Notes: a model not told the origin generated them from the sequence alone. Positions 40,622 through 50,058 are shown, counted from the first letter of the stretch. The stretch: DNA of 64,000 nt from Streptomyces cellulosae (GCF_000721105.1 NZ_JOEV01000006.1:1-64000); one strand, 5' to 3'. Translations and numbers: made by a program.

Positions 40622-42769
40622 ATGCGCACTGGTGAGCCCCTGCCCGCCGTGGGGCAGGTTCTCGCCGCCCTCGCGACCGGTCTGTGGCGTTGGGACAACA
40701 CCGCGGGGCTTGTCATGCTCGACGCGGAGGCCGCCCGGCTGGTCGGCATGCCCGCCGAGGCGGTGACGCTCACGGAGGGCGGGATCCGCGCCCGCTTTCA
40801 CCCCATCGACTGGAACGAGATCGACGGCATCGTCCAACTCGCCGTCGCCGAGGGCACCCTCGCCGAGGCCCGACTGCGGGTCATGGACGAGCACGGCCAT
40901 GTCATCCGAACCATCCGCAGCCGCTCCAAGCCGATCATCGACCCCGCCACCGGGGATTTCGAGCTGATCGGCACCTTCCAGGAGGTCACCGAGCCGCCTC
41001 CGGGCGCCGCAGCGCGCAGCCCGATCACCGGCGACTGGCGCCGCTCCCGCGAGGCGTTCCTGCTGGACGCCGGCCGGGCGCTGGCGGAGGCCCGGTCCAC
41101 GGCGGAGGTCCTGCGGGTCGCGGCCGGCCTGTCCATGCCGGGCTTCTCCCCGGACGGTCTGGCCGTCTTCGGTCTGCAGGGCGACCGCCTGACGATCATC
41201 GGCCACCACGGCCACCAGCCCGGCGACGAGAGCCCTTTCCTGCAGATGGCCCTCGCCACGGACTACCCGGCCGCCGAGGTGGTCCGCACCGGCCGCGCGG
41301 TCTACCTCTCCTCCCCCGACGACTACAAGTCCCGCTACCCGGTGACCTGGCCGCTCGCCGAGCGGTTCGGCCGCCAGTCCTGGGCGTTCCTGCCACTGAC
41401 GGTCGCCGGCCGCACGATGGGCGCGTGGATGGCGGCCTTCGCCTACCCCGTGGCCTTCACCCCGGACGAGCGCTCGGTCCTGACGACGGTGGCCCGCATG
41501 CTCGCCCAGGCCCTGTCCCGGGCAGGCATCGCCGAGTCGGAACGGGAGCTCACGGACGGCCTCCAGCGCTCCATGCTCCCCACCCTCGGCCCCCAGATCC
41601 CGGGCATGAGCCTCGCCGCGCGCTACGTCCCCACCGGCGGCGGCCTCCAGGTCGGCGGCGACTGGTACGACATGATCCCCCTGCCCGGGGGCACCTCCCG
41701 CACGGAACCCGGGGGAGGCCGTTTCGCCCTGGTCATCGGCGACGTCCAGGGCCACGACGTGCGGGCGGCGGGACTGATGGGCCAGCTGCGTATCGCGCTC
41801 AGGGCCTACGCCTCGGAGGGCCACCGTCCCGACGCCGTCCTCTCCCGCGCGTCCCGCTTCCTGCACGGCATGACGTACGGCGACCCGGACACCGCCGACC
41901 TCCGCTTCGCGACCTGCCTGTACGTGGAGGCCGACCCCGCCACCGGCATCCTGGACGTCGCCCGCGCCGGCCACCCCGACCCGGCGATCCGGATGGCGGA
42001 CGGCACGGTCCTCACCCGCCCCACGGCCGGCGGACTGCCACTGGGCATCGACCCGGACGCCGACTACCCCACCACCCGGGTCACCCTGGAACCCGGCGAG
42101 ACCCTGCTGATCTGCACCGACGGCCTGATCGAGACCGGTGGCCACGACATGGAGACCGGCTGGAAACGCATCCGCACGATCCTCGAGGACCACGAAGGCG
42201 ACCTCGAAGAACTCGCCGACGCCCTGGTCCAGGCCGTGCACGGCCCCTCTTCCCACCACACCACCGGCCCCCTGGCCGACCGCCGCGAGGACGACATAGC
42301 GGTACTGCTGCTGTCCCGGCAGGGGGAGGAGTACGGCTCCGGCGACACGGTGGTCATACGGCCGACGGTCCGCCGCACGATGCTGTCGGTGGCCCAGGCG
42401 GAACCCGAACGCGTGGCGGTGGCCCGGCAGCAGCTGAGGGAACTGCTGCACGACTGGAGATCGGCGGACCAGGTCGATTCGGCGGTCCTGCTGCTCTCCG
42501 AGATGCTGACCAACGTCCTCGTCCACACCGACGCCGACGCACTGCTCCTGGCCGAGGTGCGCGGCGGGCGCACCGGCCCCGGCGGACGCCGGATGCGGGT
42601 GGAGGTCACCGACACCAGCGACGCCCTCCCGCACAAGCGCAGACCCGGCGAACTCGCCTCCTCGGGCCGAGGCCTGATGCTGATCGAAATGCTCGCGGAC
42701 GTGTGGGGGGTGGATCCGCGGGGCGAGGGCAAGAGCATCTGGTTCGAGCTGTACGAGGCGGTGGACTAG
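40622..42769 (+). CDS. PAS-GAF-SpoIIE phosphatase-HATPase regulator
   Basis: The 715-residue protein has four modules: PAS (about 15-125), GAF (about 145-295), PP2C/SpoIIE (about 320-560) and a C-terminal GHKL ATPase (about 575-712). The phosphatase part has LQVGGDWYDM, VIGDVQGHDVRAAG, LLICTDGLIE and REDDIAVLLL. The ATPase part has LLSEMLTNVLVHTD and ASSGRGLMLIEML. Both a phosphatase and an RsbW-like kinase in one chain suggest control of a partner-switching pathway and a sigma factor. No membrane segments are seen, so it is cytoplasmic. Its stop codon overlaps the end of the convergent permease gene by four bases. Confidence 0.9.
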   Translation: MRTGEPLPAVGQVLAALATGLWRWDNTAGLVMLDAEAARLVGMPAEAVTLTEGGIRARFHPIDWNEIDGIVQLAVAEGTLAEARLRVMDEHGHVIRTIRSRSKPIIDPATGDFELIGTFQEVTEPPPGAAARSPITGDWRRSREAFLLDAGRALAEARSTAEVLRVAAGLSMPGFSPDGLAVFGLQGDRLTIIGHHGHQPGDESPFLQMALATDYPAAEVVRTGRAVYLSSPDDYKSRYPVTWPLAERFGRQSWAFLPLTVAGRTMGAWMAAFAYPVAFTPDERSVLTTVARMLAQALSRAGIAESERELTDGLQRSMLPTLGPQIPGMSLAARYVPTGGGLQVGGDWYDMIPLPGGTSRTEPGGGRFALVIGDVQGHDVRAAGLMGQLRIALRAYASEGHRPDAVLSRASRFLHGMTYGDPDTADLRFATCLYVEADPATGILDVARAGHPDPAIRMADGTVLTRPTAGGLPLGIDPDADYPTTRVTLEPGETLLICTDGLIETGGHDMETGWKRIRTILEDHEGDLEELADALVQAVHGPSSHHTTGPLADRREDDIAVLLLSRQGEEYGSGDTVVIRPTVRRTMLSVAQAEPERVAVARQQLRELLHDWRSADQVDSAVLLLSEMLTNVLVHTDADALLLAEVRGGRTGPGGRRMRVEVTDTSDALPHKRRPGELASSGRGLMLIEMLADVWGVDPRGEGKSIWFELYEAVD

Positions 42770-43845
42770 CCGGCGCTGCGAGGCGGTGGACGGGGCGAGT
42801 CAGCCGTCCCCGAATAAAGGCCCCGCAGCTCGTGCAAGACCCCGAAGACGGCGGCGGTCAGCGGCACAGCGAGCAGCATCCCCAGAACGCCGGCCACGGA
42901 CGCCCCCGCCGCGATGGCGACCATCACCACCGCCGGATGCATCTGCACGGTCCGGCTCTGGATCAACGGCTGCAGCACATGCCCCTCCAGTACCTGCACG
43001 GCGAGCACCACCCCGAGCGCCCACAGCGCGATCACGAACCCACGGTCGGCGAGGGCGACGAGCACCGCGACGGCACCGGAGAGGAAGGCGCCGAGATAGG
43101 GGATGTACGCGCCCACGAAGACCAGCGCCCCCAGCCCCACGGCCCCCGGTACACGGAGGACGAGCAGCCCTACGGTGATGCAGGTGGCGTCGATGACGGC
43201 GATGAGAGTGGTCCCCCTCATGAACCCCTCGACAGCCCCGAAGGCCCGCCGCGCCATGGCCTCGACGAGGTCAACGCTCGCACGCGGGGCGACGGACCGC
43301 AGGGTCTCGGCGGCCCGGTCGGAGTCCCGCAGAAAGAAGAAGACGAGCAGCAGGGCGAGTACGGCCATCGCGATCGTTTCGCCCACGACACTGACCCCGC
43401 TGATCACGCCCGAGGCGGCGGTCCCCCCGAACTTGCCGAGCAGTTTCTTCGCGTTGGAGGCGAGGTCGTCCAACGAGGTCCCGGCCGACCCGAAGTGTTC
43501 GGCGAGCCCCTGTGCCGCGTCCTTGAGGGAGGCGAGGATCTCGTCCCCCGTGTCGATGAGCGCGGCCACCACGATGTACACGGCCCCACCGACGACGGCG
43601 ACCACCGCGACACAGGTGAGCCCGGCCGCGAGAGACCGATTGACCCCGGCCTTCACCAGCCGCCGGTGAAGAGGCCGCAGCAACGCGGTCCCGAGCAACG
43701 CGAGCAGGACGGGCACGACGGCGGTCCGGAACTCCACACAGAGCCGGATCCCGACGTAGACGACCCCTGCGACGAGCAGCAGGACAGCACACCACGCACC
43801 GAGCCGCCGGACGGGCTCGGGAAGGAGCGGTTGCGGTGCGGGCAC
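42766..43845 (-). CDS. AI-2E-family transporter (UPF0118)
   Basis: The 359-residue membrane protein has about seven to eight helices and the family's typical central soluble loop (about 105-155). A conserved C-terminal block contains YIPYLGAFLSGAVAVLVAL and EGHVLQPLIQSRTVQMHP. Homologues export autoinducer-2 or act as Na+/H+ antiporters; the substrate cannot be told from sequence. It is convergent with the SpoIIE gene, with a 4-bp overlap. Confidence 0.85.
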   Translation of the reverse strand: MPAPQPLLPEPVRRLGAWCAVLLLVAGVVYVGIRLCVEFRTAVVPVLLALLGTALLRPLHRRLVKAGVNRSLAAGLTCVAVVAVVGGAVYIVVAALIDTGDEILASLKDAAQGLAEHFGSAGTSLDDLASNAKKLLGKFGGTAASGVISGVSVVGETIAMAVLALLLVFFFLRDSDRAAETLRSVAPRASVDLVEAMARRAFGAVEGFMRGTTLIAVIDATCITVGLLVLRVPGAVGLGALVFVGAYIPYLGAFLSGAVAVLVALADRGFVIALWALGVVLAVQVLEGHVLQPLIQSRTVQMHPAVVMVAIAAGASVAGVLGMLLAVPLTAAVFGVLHELRGLYSGTADSPRPPPRSAG

Positions 43846-43941
43846 CCTCCCATCTGGCCATACGTCGGGCGGGGGTGTCGCGGTGGGGCGGCCGAACGGG
43901 GGCGACGGTGCGCAGAATCGATGCGTCTGCCCACTTTCGGA

Positions 43942-44003
43942 TGAACATCCTTGCTATGGACGCCGGTTGTCCTCACCTGTGCCTAGCTTCCGAGGCGGAG
44001 GTG
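43942..44003 (+). promoter_or_regulatory. Conserved promoter block of the first BRO-N gene
   Basis: TGAACATCC (43942-43950) and CCTAGCTTCCGAGGCGGAGG (from 43982) are shared, 40 bases apart, with the second BRO-N gene, where they are 41 apart. TAGCTT fits a -10 box and GGAGG is the ribosome site. Confidence 0.6.
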
Positions 44004-44010
44004 ATGCTCG

Positions 44011-44973
44011 ATGTACGAGCAGAGCAACATTCCGCCGGAGCAGTCGGCGGGTCGGAAGCAGGACGCGATCGACATCAGCGACTTCGTGTTCGCGGCCACG
44101 GGAGCGCGGGTGCGGAGGCTGACCATGCCGGATGGGGGGCACTGGTTCGTGGCGGCGGACGTGGCCACGGATCTCGGTTATGCAAACACGCGGCAAGCGC
44201 TCGTGTGGCATGTTGCAACAGACTGCCAGGCGAACTTGGGCGATCTTGCTCGAACCGTCTATGGAGTAGACGCTTCGAGCAAGATCGCAGGTCACCGGCT
44301 CAAGAAGTCGATGAAGATGGTGAACCTGAAGGGGCTCATCAGCCTCGTCAACGGTTGCACCAAACCGGAGTGCGAGCCCTTCAAGGCCTGGGTCTCCGAC
44401 GTCATCGCCACCATCCAGCGCGACGGCTCCTACTCCCTGGAACCGTCCCCCGCGCAGACACCCGCCACCGGAACCCCCGCCTACGTCATGCCCCAAGAGG
44501 TCGCCGACGCGATCGTGCGGCTGGAAATGAGGAACATCCAGGCCGACGAGATGCTGGCGGCATTCCAAAGAGAGCAGACCGTTCTCCTGGAACAGATCAG
44601 CCGCAGCCAGCAGACGATCGCCCGCAGCCAGAGCGCGATCGTCCGCAGTCAGGAAATCATCGCCGATGCGCTCCAGGACATCGCCCAGTCCCTCAGGCGC
44701 CACCACCCGGAACCGAATCTGACCCCGCAGCAGCTCCTCGCCACCTGGAAGGCGAAGAACCTCGTCTTCACCGAGGACATCCACGCGGTGGCCGCGTACC
44801 TGGCGCCCGCGCTCGTTCAAGGGGAGGCCAGTTACCGCATGGAGGAGATCGCCACTCGTACGGGGCTCTCCGTCGCCCGCGTCCACGACTGCCTCCGCAC
44901 CCTGCTGAAGCGCGGCTGTATGCGGCAGACGGGCTGCGCCGTCGACGGAGCACCCGTCTACGTGCTGCCGTAA
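44011..44973 (+). CDS. BRO-N domain protein A
   Basis: The 320-residue protein begins with a BRO-N (phage antirepressor-type) DNA-binding domain (about 20-150, ISDFVFAATGARVRRLTMPD, WFVAADVATDLGYANTRQAL, CTKPECEPFKAWVSDVIATI). A Gln/Ser-rich coiled coil (about 175-230) and a C-terminal winged-helix-like part (TGLSVARVHDCLRTLLKRGC) follow. It has a paralogue at 62825. It is not within a prophage, so it is probably a chromosomal regulator. A 120-bp stretch (about 44170-44290) is less GC-rich than its surroundings and carries a long inverted repeat. Confidence 0.8.
   Translation: MYEQSNIPPEQSAGRKQDAIDISDFVFAATGARVRRLTMPDGGHWFVAADVATDLGYANTRQALVWHVATDCQANLGDLARTVYGVDASSKIAGHRLKKSMKMVNLKGLISLVNGCTKPECEPFKAWVSDVIATIQRDGSYSLEPSPAQTPATGTPAYVMPQEVADAIVRLEMRNIQADEMLAAFQREQTVLLEQISRSQQTIARSQSAIVRSQEIIADALQDIAQSLRRHHPEPNLTPQQLLATWKAKNLVFTEDIHAVAAYLAPALVQGEASYRMEEIATRTGLSVARVHDCLRTLLKRGCMRQTGCAVDGAPVYVLP
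44240..44288. repeat. Inverted repeat inside BRO-N gene A
   Basis: GCGATCTTGCTCGAA (44240-44254) and TTCGAGCAAGATCGC (44274-44288) are perfect 15-bp arms. The inner arms GTCTA and TAGAC extend the stem, with one mismatch pair in between. The hairpin lies wholly within the coding sequence of the BRO-N domain. Confidence 0.85.
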
Positions 44974-45006
44974 CGACGCCACAGCCGTAACGACGCCCGA
45001 CAGGAC

Positions 45007-45045
45007 AGGCCCGAAGCCGCAATCCAAGCTTGCGGCTTCGGGCCT
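45007..45045 (+). terminator. Hairpin after BRO-N gene A
   Basis: AGGCCCGAAGCCGCAA and TTGCGGCTTCGGGCCT form perfect 16-bp arms around a 7-base loop. It also suits the convergent pirin gene. Confidence 0.85.
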
Positions 45046-45072
45046 CGTCTACCGTATCGGTCTTCTCAGCCC

Positions 45073-46044
45073 CTACAGGCCGCCTTCGGTCATCCCGTGC
45101 ACGGCAGGGATCGTTCCCAGCCGCCCCTTCTGGAAGTCGTCGAACGCCTGCTGGAGTTCGTCACGCGTGTTCATCACGAACGGGCCGTAGTGGGCCATCG
45201 GCTCACGGATCGGCTGTCCGCCCAGGAGGACGACCTCGAGGTCCGGCGTGTGGGAGTCCTGCTTCTCGTCCGCGCGGACGGTCAGGGAGGAACCCGCACC
45301 GAAGACCGCCGTCTGACCCAGCTGGATCGGACGCCGCTCCGCGCCCACCGAGCCCTTGCCCGCGAGCACGTACGCCAGACCGTTGAAGTCCTCACGCCAC
45401 GGCAGGGTGACCTCCGCGCCCGGCGCCAGGGTGGCGTGGATCATCGTGATCGGCGTGTGCGTGATGCCGGGGCCGTCGTGGCCGTCCAGCTCGCCGGCGA
45501 TGACGCGCAGGAGGGCACCGCCGTCGGGGGTGGTCAGCAACTGGACGTTGCCGCCGCGGATGTCCTGGTAGCGCGGGGCCATCATCTTGTCCTTGGCGGG
45601 GAGGTTCACCCACAGCTGCAGCCCGTGGAAGAGACCGCCGGACATGACCAGCGACTCCGGCGGGGCCTCGATGTGCAGCAGCCCGGAGCCGGCCGTCATC
45701 CACTGGGTGTCGCCGTTGGTGATGGTGCCGCCACCGCCGTTGGAGTCCTGGTGGTCGAAGATGCCGTCGATGATGTAGGTGACGGTCTCGAAGCCGCGGT
45801 GCGGATGCCAGGGGGTGCCCTTCGGCTCTCCCGGCGCGTACTCCACCTCTCCCATCTGGTCCATCATGATGAACGGGTCCAGGTGGCGGTAGTTGATCCC
45901 GGCGAACGCCCGGCGCACCGGGAAGCCCTCGCCCTCGAAACCGCTGGGCGCGGTCGTGACGGTGAGTACGGGACGGGCCACGGCGTCGGCGGGTGCGGCG
46001 ACTCGCGGCAGCGCCAACGGGTTCTCGACGGTCACTGCAGGCAT
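45073..46044 (-). CDS. Pirin-family bicupin protein
   Basis: The 323-residue protein has two cupin barrels. The N-terminal barrel holds the pirin metal site: His80 and His82 (PWHPHRG), His124 and Glu126 (LLHIEAPPE). Pirins bind iron and act as quercetinases or redox-sensing co-regulators. AAGGAGGT lies six bases before the ATG at 46044. The gene is probably monocistronic; the terminator upstream belongs to the MFS gene. Confidence 0.9.
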   Translation of the reverse strand: MPAVTVENPLALPRVAAPADAVARPVLTVTTAPSGFEGEGFPVRRAFAGINYRHLDPFIMMDQMGEVEYAPGEPKGTPWHPHRGFETVTYIIDGIFDHQDSNGGGGTITNGDTQWMTAGSGLLHIEAPPESLVMSGGLFHGLQLWVNLPAKDKMMAPRYQDIRGGNVQLLTTPDGGALLRVIAGELDGHDGPGITHTPITMIHATLAPGAEVTLPWREDFNGLAYVLAGKGSVGAERRPIQLGQTAVFGAGSSLTVRADEKQDSHTPDLEVVLLGGQPIREPMAHYGPFVMNTRDELQQAFDDFQKGRLGTIPAVHGMTEGGL

Positions 46045-46192
46045 ATCGGTACCTCCTTGTGCTCCGAGTTTAGTTGAGCGTTGAACTTTCTGCCATCCTA
46101 ACGGGGAAACCCGGGCGGGCATTCCCACCGGCCCGGTGAGGCACCGGCGAGGCACAGCCCAGAGACCGGTGGCGGCAGACGCGGACAGCGCC

Positions 46193-46227
46193 GGAGGCCG
46201 GTGCCCCGCGCAGGGGCACCGGCCTCC
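46193..46227 (-). terminator. Hairpin after the MFS gene
   Basis: GGAGGCCGGTGCCCC and GGGGCACCGGCCTCC form perfect 15-bp arms around the loop GCGCA, 20 bases after the stop. Confidence 0.85.
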
Positions 46228-46246
46228 GACCACCACTCAACCAGGC

Positions 46247-47776
46247 TCAAGCGACCAACTCGGCCTCCTTGACCGACTCCGCGTCGATCTCCGCCCCGTC
46301 GCCCGCCCCACGCCTGCCGTCCCGCATCACCAGCGTCGCCACCACCGCCGCCACCAGCACCCCGATCGCGCTGACCGTGAAGGTCGTCGACATCGAGGCG
46401 GTGAACGCCTCCCGGGCCGCCCGGACCAGACCACTGTCGCCGTTCGCGACCGTCAGCGCCCCGGCGATCGAGTGCCTGGCCTCCTGAGGCGACCCCGCCG
46501 GCATCTCGGCGGCGAAGCCGCTCGACAGCAGCGAGCCGAGGATCGCGATGCCCAAAGCCGTACCGGCCTGCTGGACGGTGTCGTTCAGGGCCGAGCCGAC
46601 GCCCGCCTTGTCCGCGGGAATGGTGGCCATCAGCGCGCCCACCGCGGCCGGCATCGCCAGGCCCGCGCCGAGGCCGAGCAGCCCGAGGGCGATCGCCGGG
46701 ACCGTGAAGCCGGAGTCGGCGTCCACCGTGGTCAGCAAGGCGAAGCAGGCGACCATGACCAGCATCCCGGCGAGGATGACGTACCGGTTGCCGTAGGCCG
46801 CGGCCAGCTTGACGCCCACACCGTTGCCGAGCAGCGCGGCCACCGCCAGCGGCAGGAACGCCAGGCCCGCCTCGACCGCCGAGTAGCCGAGCACGAACTG
46901 CAGGTACTGGGTGAGGACCAGCAGCAGACCGCCGTTGCCGATCTGGACCAGGGCGAGGGACAGCGAACCGCCGCTGAAGTTGCGGTGCTTGAAGAGGACC
47001 AGCGGGACCATCGGGGCCTTGGTGACGTTCTCCCAGAGCACGAAGCCGGCCAGGGACACGACCGCCACCGCCAGCGTGATCGACGAGCGCCCGCCGAAGG
47101 CACCGTACTGCGGGAGCTCGATGATCCACCAGACCAGGGCCGTCATCCCGGCCGCGGACAGCACCGCGCCCAGCGGGTCCGCCTTCTGCCAGGGCGCCTT
47201 CGACTCGGGCATCAGGGTCACCCCGGCGAGCAGGGCGAGGGCGACGACCGGCACATTGATGAAGAAGATCGCCTGCCAGGAGAAGTGGTCGATCAGCACG
47301 CCGCCCAGGACCGGGCTGCCGACCAACCCCAGCATGGACACCGAGCTCCAGGCCGCCATCGCCCGGCCACGCTCCTCCTCGTCGAAGACGGTGATGAGGA
47401 TCGAGAGGGTGGAGGGCATGATCAGCGCTCCGCCGACCCCCATCGCGACGCGTACGGCGATCACCTCGCCGGGGCTGGTGCAGAACGACGCGGCCAGCGA
47501 GGCCGCCCCGAACACCAGCAGCCCGATCAGCATCACCTTCCGCCGGCCGAAGCGGTCGCCGAGGCTGCCGGAGGTGAGCAGCAGGCCCGCGAAGACCAGG
47601 ATGTAGGAGTCGAGGATCCACTGGGTGTCCTGGGCGCTCGCCCCGATGTCCTCGGTCATCGCGGGCACCGCGACCGTCAGGGCCATGCTGTCGACCACCA
47701 GGACCAGCGTGCTCAGGCAGAGCACGACGAGGATCCACCAACGACGTGAGGTGCGGGCTTGCGTGCCGGCTTCCAT
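46247..47776 (-). CDS. MFS drug exporter, DHA2/EmrB family
   Basis: The 509-residue permease has 14 predicted helices and the DHA2 features STLVLVVDSMALTVAVPAM in helix 1, DSYILVFAGLLLTSGSLGDR in helices 2-3 and GAALIM-type motif C sequence GGALIMPSTLSIL. It should export hydrophobic drugs by proton antiport. The ATG at 47776 has GGAAGGA upstream. It diverges from a TetR gene across an inverted-repeat operator, so the two form a substrate-inducible efflux module. The C-terminal tail is acidic. Confidence 0.9.
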   Translation of the reverse strand: MEAGTQARTSRRWWILVVLCLSTLVLVVDSMALTVAVPAMTEDIGASAQDTQWILDSYILVFAGLLLTSGSLGDRFGRRKVMLIGLLVFGAASLAASFCTSPGEVIAVRVAMGVGGALIMPSTLSILITVFDEEERGRAMAAWSSVSMLGLVGSPVLGGVLIDHFSWQAIFFINVPVVALALLAGVTLMPESKAPWQKADPLGAVLSAAGMTALVWWIIELPQYGAFGGRSSITLAVAVVSLAGFVLWENVTKAPMVPLVLFKHRNFSGGSLSLALVQIGNGGLLLVLTQYLQFVLGYSAVEAGLAFLPLAVAALLGNGVGVKLAAAYGNRYVILAGMLVMVACFALLTTVDADSGFTVPAIALGLLGLGAGLAMPAAVGALMATIPADKAGVGSALNDTVQQAGTALGIAILGSLLSSGFAAEMPAGSPQEARHSIAGALTVANGDSGLVRAAREAFTASMSTTFTVSAIGVLVAAVVATLVMRDGRRGAGDGAEIDAESVKEAELVA

Positions 47777-47817
47777 AGCGGTTTCCTTCCAACCTCGGGC
47801 GAACACCGTTCGTTCGA

Positions 47818-47853
47818 TGCGAACACTGTACGCAGATCGGAACAGTGTTCGCA
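47818..47853. promoter_or_regulatory. TetR operator between MFS and TetR genes
   Basis: TGCGAACACTGT (47818-47829) and ACAGTGTTCGCA (47842-47853) are perfect 12-bp inverted arms with a 12-base spacer. Related half sites (GAACACCGTTCG near 47802) lie on the MFS side. Confidence 0.8.
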
Positions 47854-47906
47854 AGGCTCAATCACTGTACGCTCGGCGCGAACGACGTACGCATCGGAGG
47901 AGAGCC

Positions 47907-48641
47907 GTGGCAGCCAAGGCGACAGAGCAGAACCCGGTCCCGTCCGTGTGGGCCCGGGCTCGGCCCACGTCGGACCAGCCGTCCCTCAGCCGGACCACGA
48001 TCGTCCGGGAAGCGATCGTCATGCTGGACGCCGAGGGCATCGAGGCGCTGAGCATGCGCAAGCTGGGCGCCCGCCTGAACGCCGGCGCGGCCTCGCTGTA
48101 CCGGCACGTGGCCACCAAGGACGAGTTGCTGGAGCTCGCGGTCGACGAGGTCGCCGCCGAACTCCACGTACCGTCCGCCGGGAGCGGGGACTGGCGGACC
48201 GCCGTCACCGAAGCCGCCCGCTCCTTCCGCGCGGCGGCTCTACGGCACCCCTGGCTGCCCTCGGTCCTCGGGCAGGTGGGCCTCGTCTACCTCGGCCCGC
48301 ACCTGATGTCCTTCTCCGAGCGGCTGGCCGGCCTGTTCGTGGAGGCCGGCCTGGCCGAGCCGTCGGGGGCGATGGACACGGTCCTGTCCTACGTCATCGG
48401 GATGAGCACCACCGAGGCGGCCTGGCTGAGCACCGTGTCCCGCTCCGGCGCGAGTGAGGCGGACTTCGTCGCCCGCCTGCTGCCGGCCGCCCAGGAGACC
48501 GCCGCCGGTCCCGGCCTGCCCGCCGGCCCCCGCGAGGACATCACCGCCGCGGCCGCCGACCCGGCGGCGCTGCGGGAGCAGAAGTTCGCCTACGGCCTCG
48601 AAGTCGTCCTCGACGGACTGGCGCTACGGCTCAACGGGTGA
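47907..48641 (+). CDS. TetR-family repressor of the MFS exporter
   Basis: The 244-residue protein has an N-terminal TetR HTH (about 35-85, TIVREAIVMLDAEGIEALSM and LGARLNAGAASLYRHVATKDE). A TetR_C-type ligand domain resembling tetracycline-type repressors follows (about 100-240). It probably represses both itself and the divergent MFS gene until the drug binds. GGAGGAG lies before the GTG at 47907. The last codons run into a GGGGGCC heptamer repeat. Confidence 0.88.
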   Translation: MAAKATEQNPVPSVWARARPTSDQPSLSRTTIVREAIVMLDAEGIEALSMRKLGARLNAGAASLYRHVATKDELLELAVDEVAAELHVPSAGSGDWRTAVTEAARSFRAAALRHPWLPSVLGQVGLVYLGPHLMSFSERLAGLFVEAGLAEPSGAMDTVLSYVIGMSTTEAAWLSTVSRSGASEADFVARLLPAAQETAAGPGLPAGPREDITAAAADPAALREQKFAYGLEVVLDGLALRLNG

Positions 48642-48683
48642 CCGGGGGCCGGGGGCCGGGGGCCGGGGGCCGGGGGCCGGGTG
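48641..48683. repeat. GGGGGCC heptamer repeat at the tetR 3' end
   Basis: The heptamer GGGGGCC is repeated about five times in tandem starting at the tetR stop codon. It is simple-sequence DNA and likely prone to slippage. It may also replace a terminator. Confidence 0.7.
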
Positions 48684-48709
48684 ACCGTACAGTCGGACGT
48701 TCGGAGCGT

Positions 48710-49174
48710 CTAGCCGTACATGCGGCGCATCGCGAACTCGACCATCTGCTCGACGGCCTTCGCGTCGAACACCATCCGGTGCTCGCCCTCCATGTCGAGG
48801 ACGAAGCCGTAGCCGGTCGGGAGCAGGTCGATCACCTCGGCGCCGGTGATCACGAAGTACTTGGACTCCTTGCCCGCGTACCGCCGCAGTTCCTTGAGCG
48901 AGGTGAACATGGGGATCACCGGTTGCTGGGTGTTGTGCAGGGCGAGGAAACCGGGGTTGTCGCCGCGCGGGCAGTACACCTTGGAGGTGGCGAAGACCTG
49001 CTGGAAGTCCTCGGCGGTGACCTGCCCGGTGGTGAAGGCGCGCACCGCGTCGGCGAGCGAGGGCGGGGACGGCTCCGGGTACAGCGGCTGCTGCTGCCCG
49101 TAGCCGCCGGACATGGGCTGCTGCGGCGGGGCGTACTGCTGCTGAGCGCCGACGTTCTGGTCGTAGCCGTACAT
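48710..49174 (-). CDS. SseB-family protein with Gln/Pro-rich N-terminus
   Basis: The 154-residue protein has a disordered start (about 1-38, Tyr/Gln/Gly/Pro-rich, QQQYAPPQQP). An SseB-like domain (about 40-150) follows, with LADAVRAFTTGQVTAEDFQQ, VIPMFTSLKELRRYAG and the C-terminal VEFAMRRMYG. SseB domains are common in actinobacteria but the function is unknown. The ATG at 49174 is chosen because the family's start is there. Confidence 0.75.
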   Translation of the reverse strand: MYGYDQNVGAQQQYAPPQQPMSGGYGQQQPLYPEPSPPSLADAVRAFTTGQVTAEDFQQVFATSKVYCPRGDNPGFLALHNTQQPVIPMFTSLKELRRYAGKESKYFVITGAEVIDLLPTGYGFVLDMEGEHRMVFDAKAVEQMVEFAMRRMYG

Positions 49175-49260
49175 GGGCGCAAGAGTACCGAGAGCGGCGG
49201 GGCGCGCGGGAGGAGCACGATCAATCACAGCGAGAAGCGGCAGGACAAAGGGAGGCGGCC

Positions 49261-50058
49261 ATGCACCGACACCACGCCGACGAGCGCGAGGACGAGCACG
49301 ACCGGGGGCTCTCCCACGACCTTCCCGTCCTCGCCCGCCGTCGCATGATCCGCCTGCTGGCCGGGGCGGGCCTGGTCCCGCTGGCCGGCTGCTCCGCCGA
49401 GGACGGCACGTCCGACGAGTGCTCGACCATCCCCGAGGAGACCGCGGGCCCCTACCCGGGCGACGGGTCGAACGGCGTGAACGTGCTGAAGGAGAGCGGG
49501 GTGGTCCGCGGCGACATCACCTCCAGCTTCGGCCCCTCGGCCGGCGGCACCGCCGAGGGCGTGCCGCTGACCGTCACCCTCACGGTCGTGGACGCGGCCT
49601 CCGGCTGCGCGGCCCCGAAGAAGGGTGCCGCCGTGTACGTGTGGCACTGCGACCGGGACGGCGCGTACTCGCTGTACTCGGAGGGCGTCAGCGACGAGAA
49701 CTATCTGCGCGGCGTCCAGGAGACCGACGACCGGGGCCGGGTCACCTTCACGAGCGTCTTCCCGGGCTGTTACCCGGGCCGCTGGCCGCACATCCACTTC
49801 GAGGTGTACGGCAGCCTCGACGCGGCCACGGCGGCCACCGCGGCCGCGTCCCTCACCAGCACCTCGCAGCTCGCCCTGCCGAAGGACGTCTGCGAGACGG
49901 TGTACGCCACCGAGGGATACGGCCATAGTGTGCCGAATCTCGGACAGCTCTCCCTGGAGTCGGACAGCATCTTCGGTGACGGGCACGACAAGCAGCTGGC
50001 GGCGGTGAGGGGAAGTGTCGCGGAGGGCTACACCGCGACGCTGACGGTGCCGGTGTGA
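49261..50058 (+). CDS. Exported intradiol dioxygenase-like lipoprotein
   Basis: The 265-residue protein has a signal with an RRR pair and the lipobox LAGC ([13 protein letters not shown]), so it is a lipoprotein probably exported by the Tat pathway. The dioxygenase-like domain has [27 protein letters not shown] and [16 protein letters not shown]. These keep the Tyr and the His-x-His of the Fe(III) site. It is a paralogue of the protein at 37499, but lacks the Gly/Pro insertion. GGGAGG lies before the ATG. The substrate is unknown. Confidence 0.8.
   Translation: MHRHHADEREDEHDRGLSHDLPVLARRRMIRLLAGAGLVPLAGCSAEDGTSDECSTIPEETAGPYPGDGSNGVNVLKESGVVRGDITSSFGPSAGGTAEGVPLTVTLTVVDAASGCAAPKKGAAVYVWHCDRDGAYSLYSEGVSDENYLRGVQETDDRGRVTFTSVFPGCYPGRWPHIHFEVYGSLDAATAATAAASLTSTSQLALPKDVCETVYATEGYGHSVPNLGQLSLESDSIFGDGHDKQLAAVRGSVAEGYTATLTVPV

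Noticed and set aside
40684..43944. A very long open frame overlapping the PAS-GAF-SpoIIE gene and the AI-2E-family gene in another frame
   Set aside because: It arises from GC-rich third positions. The translation is Arg/Pro/Gly-rich with no domain, while the real genes have clear motifs.
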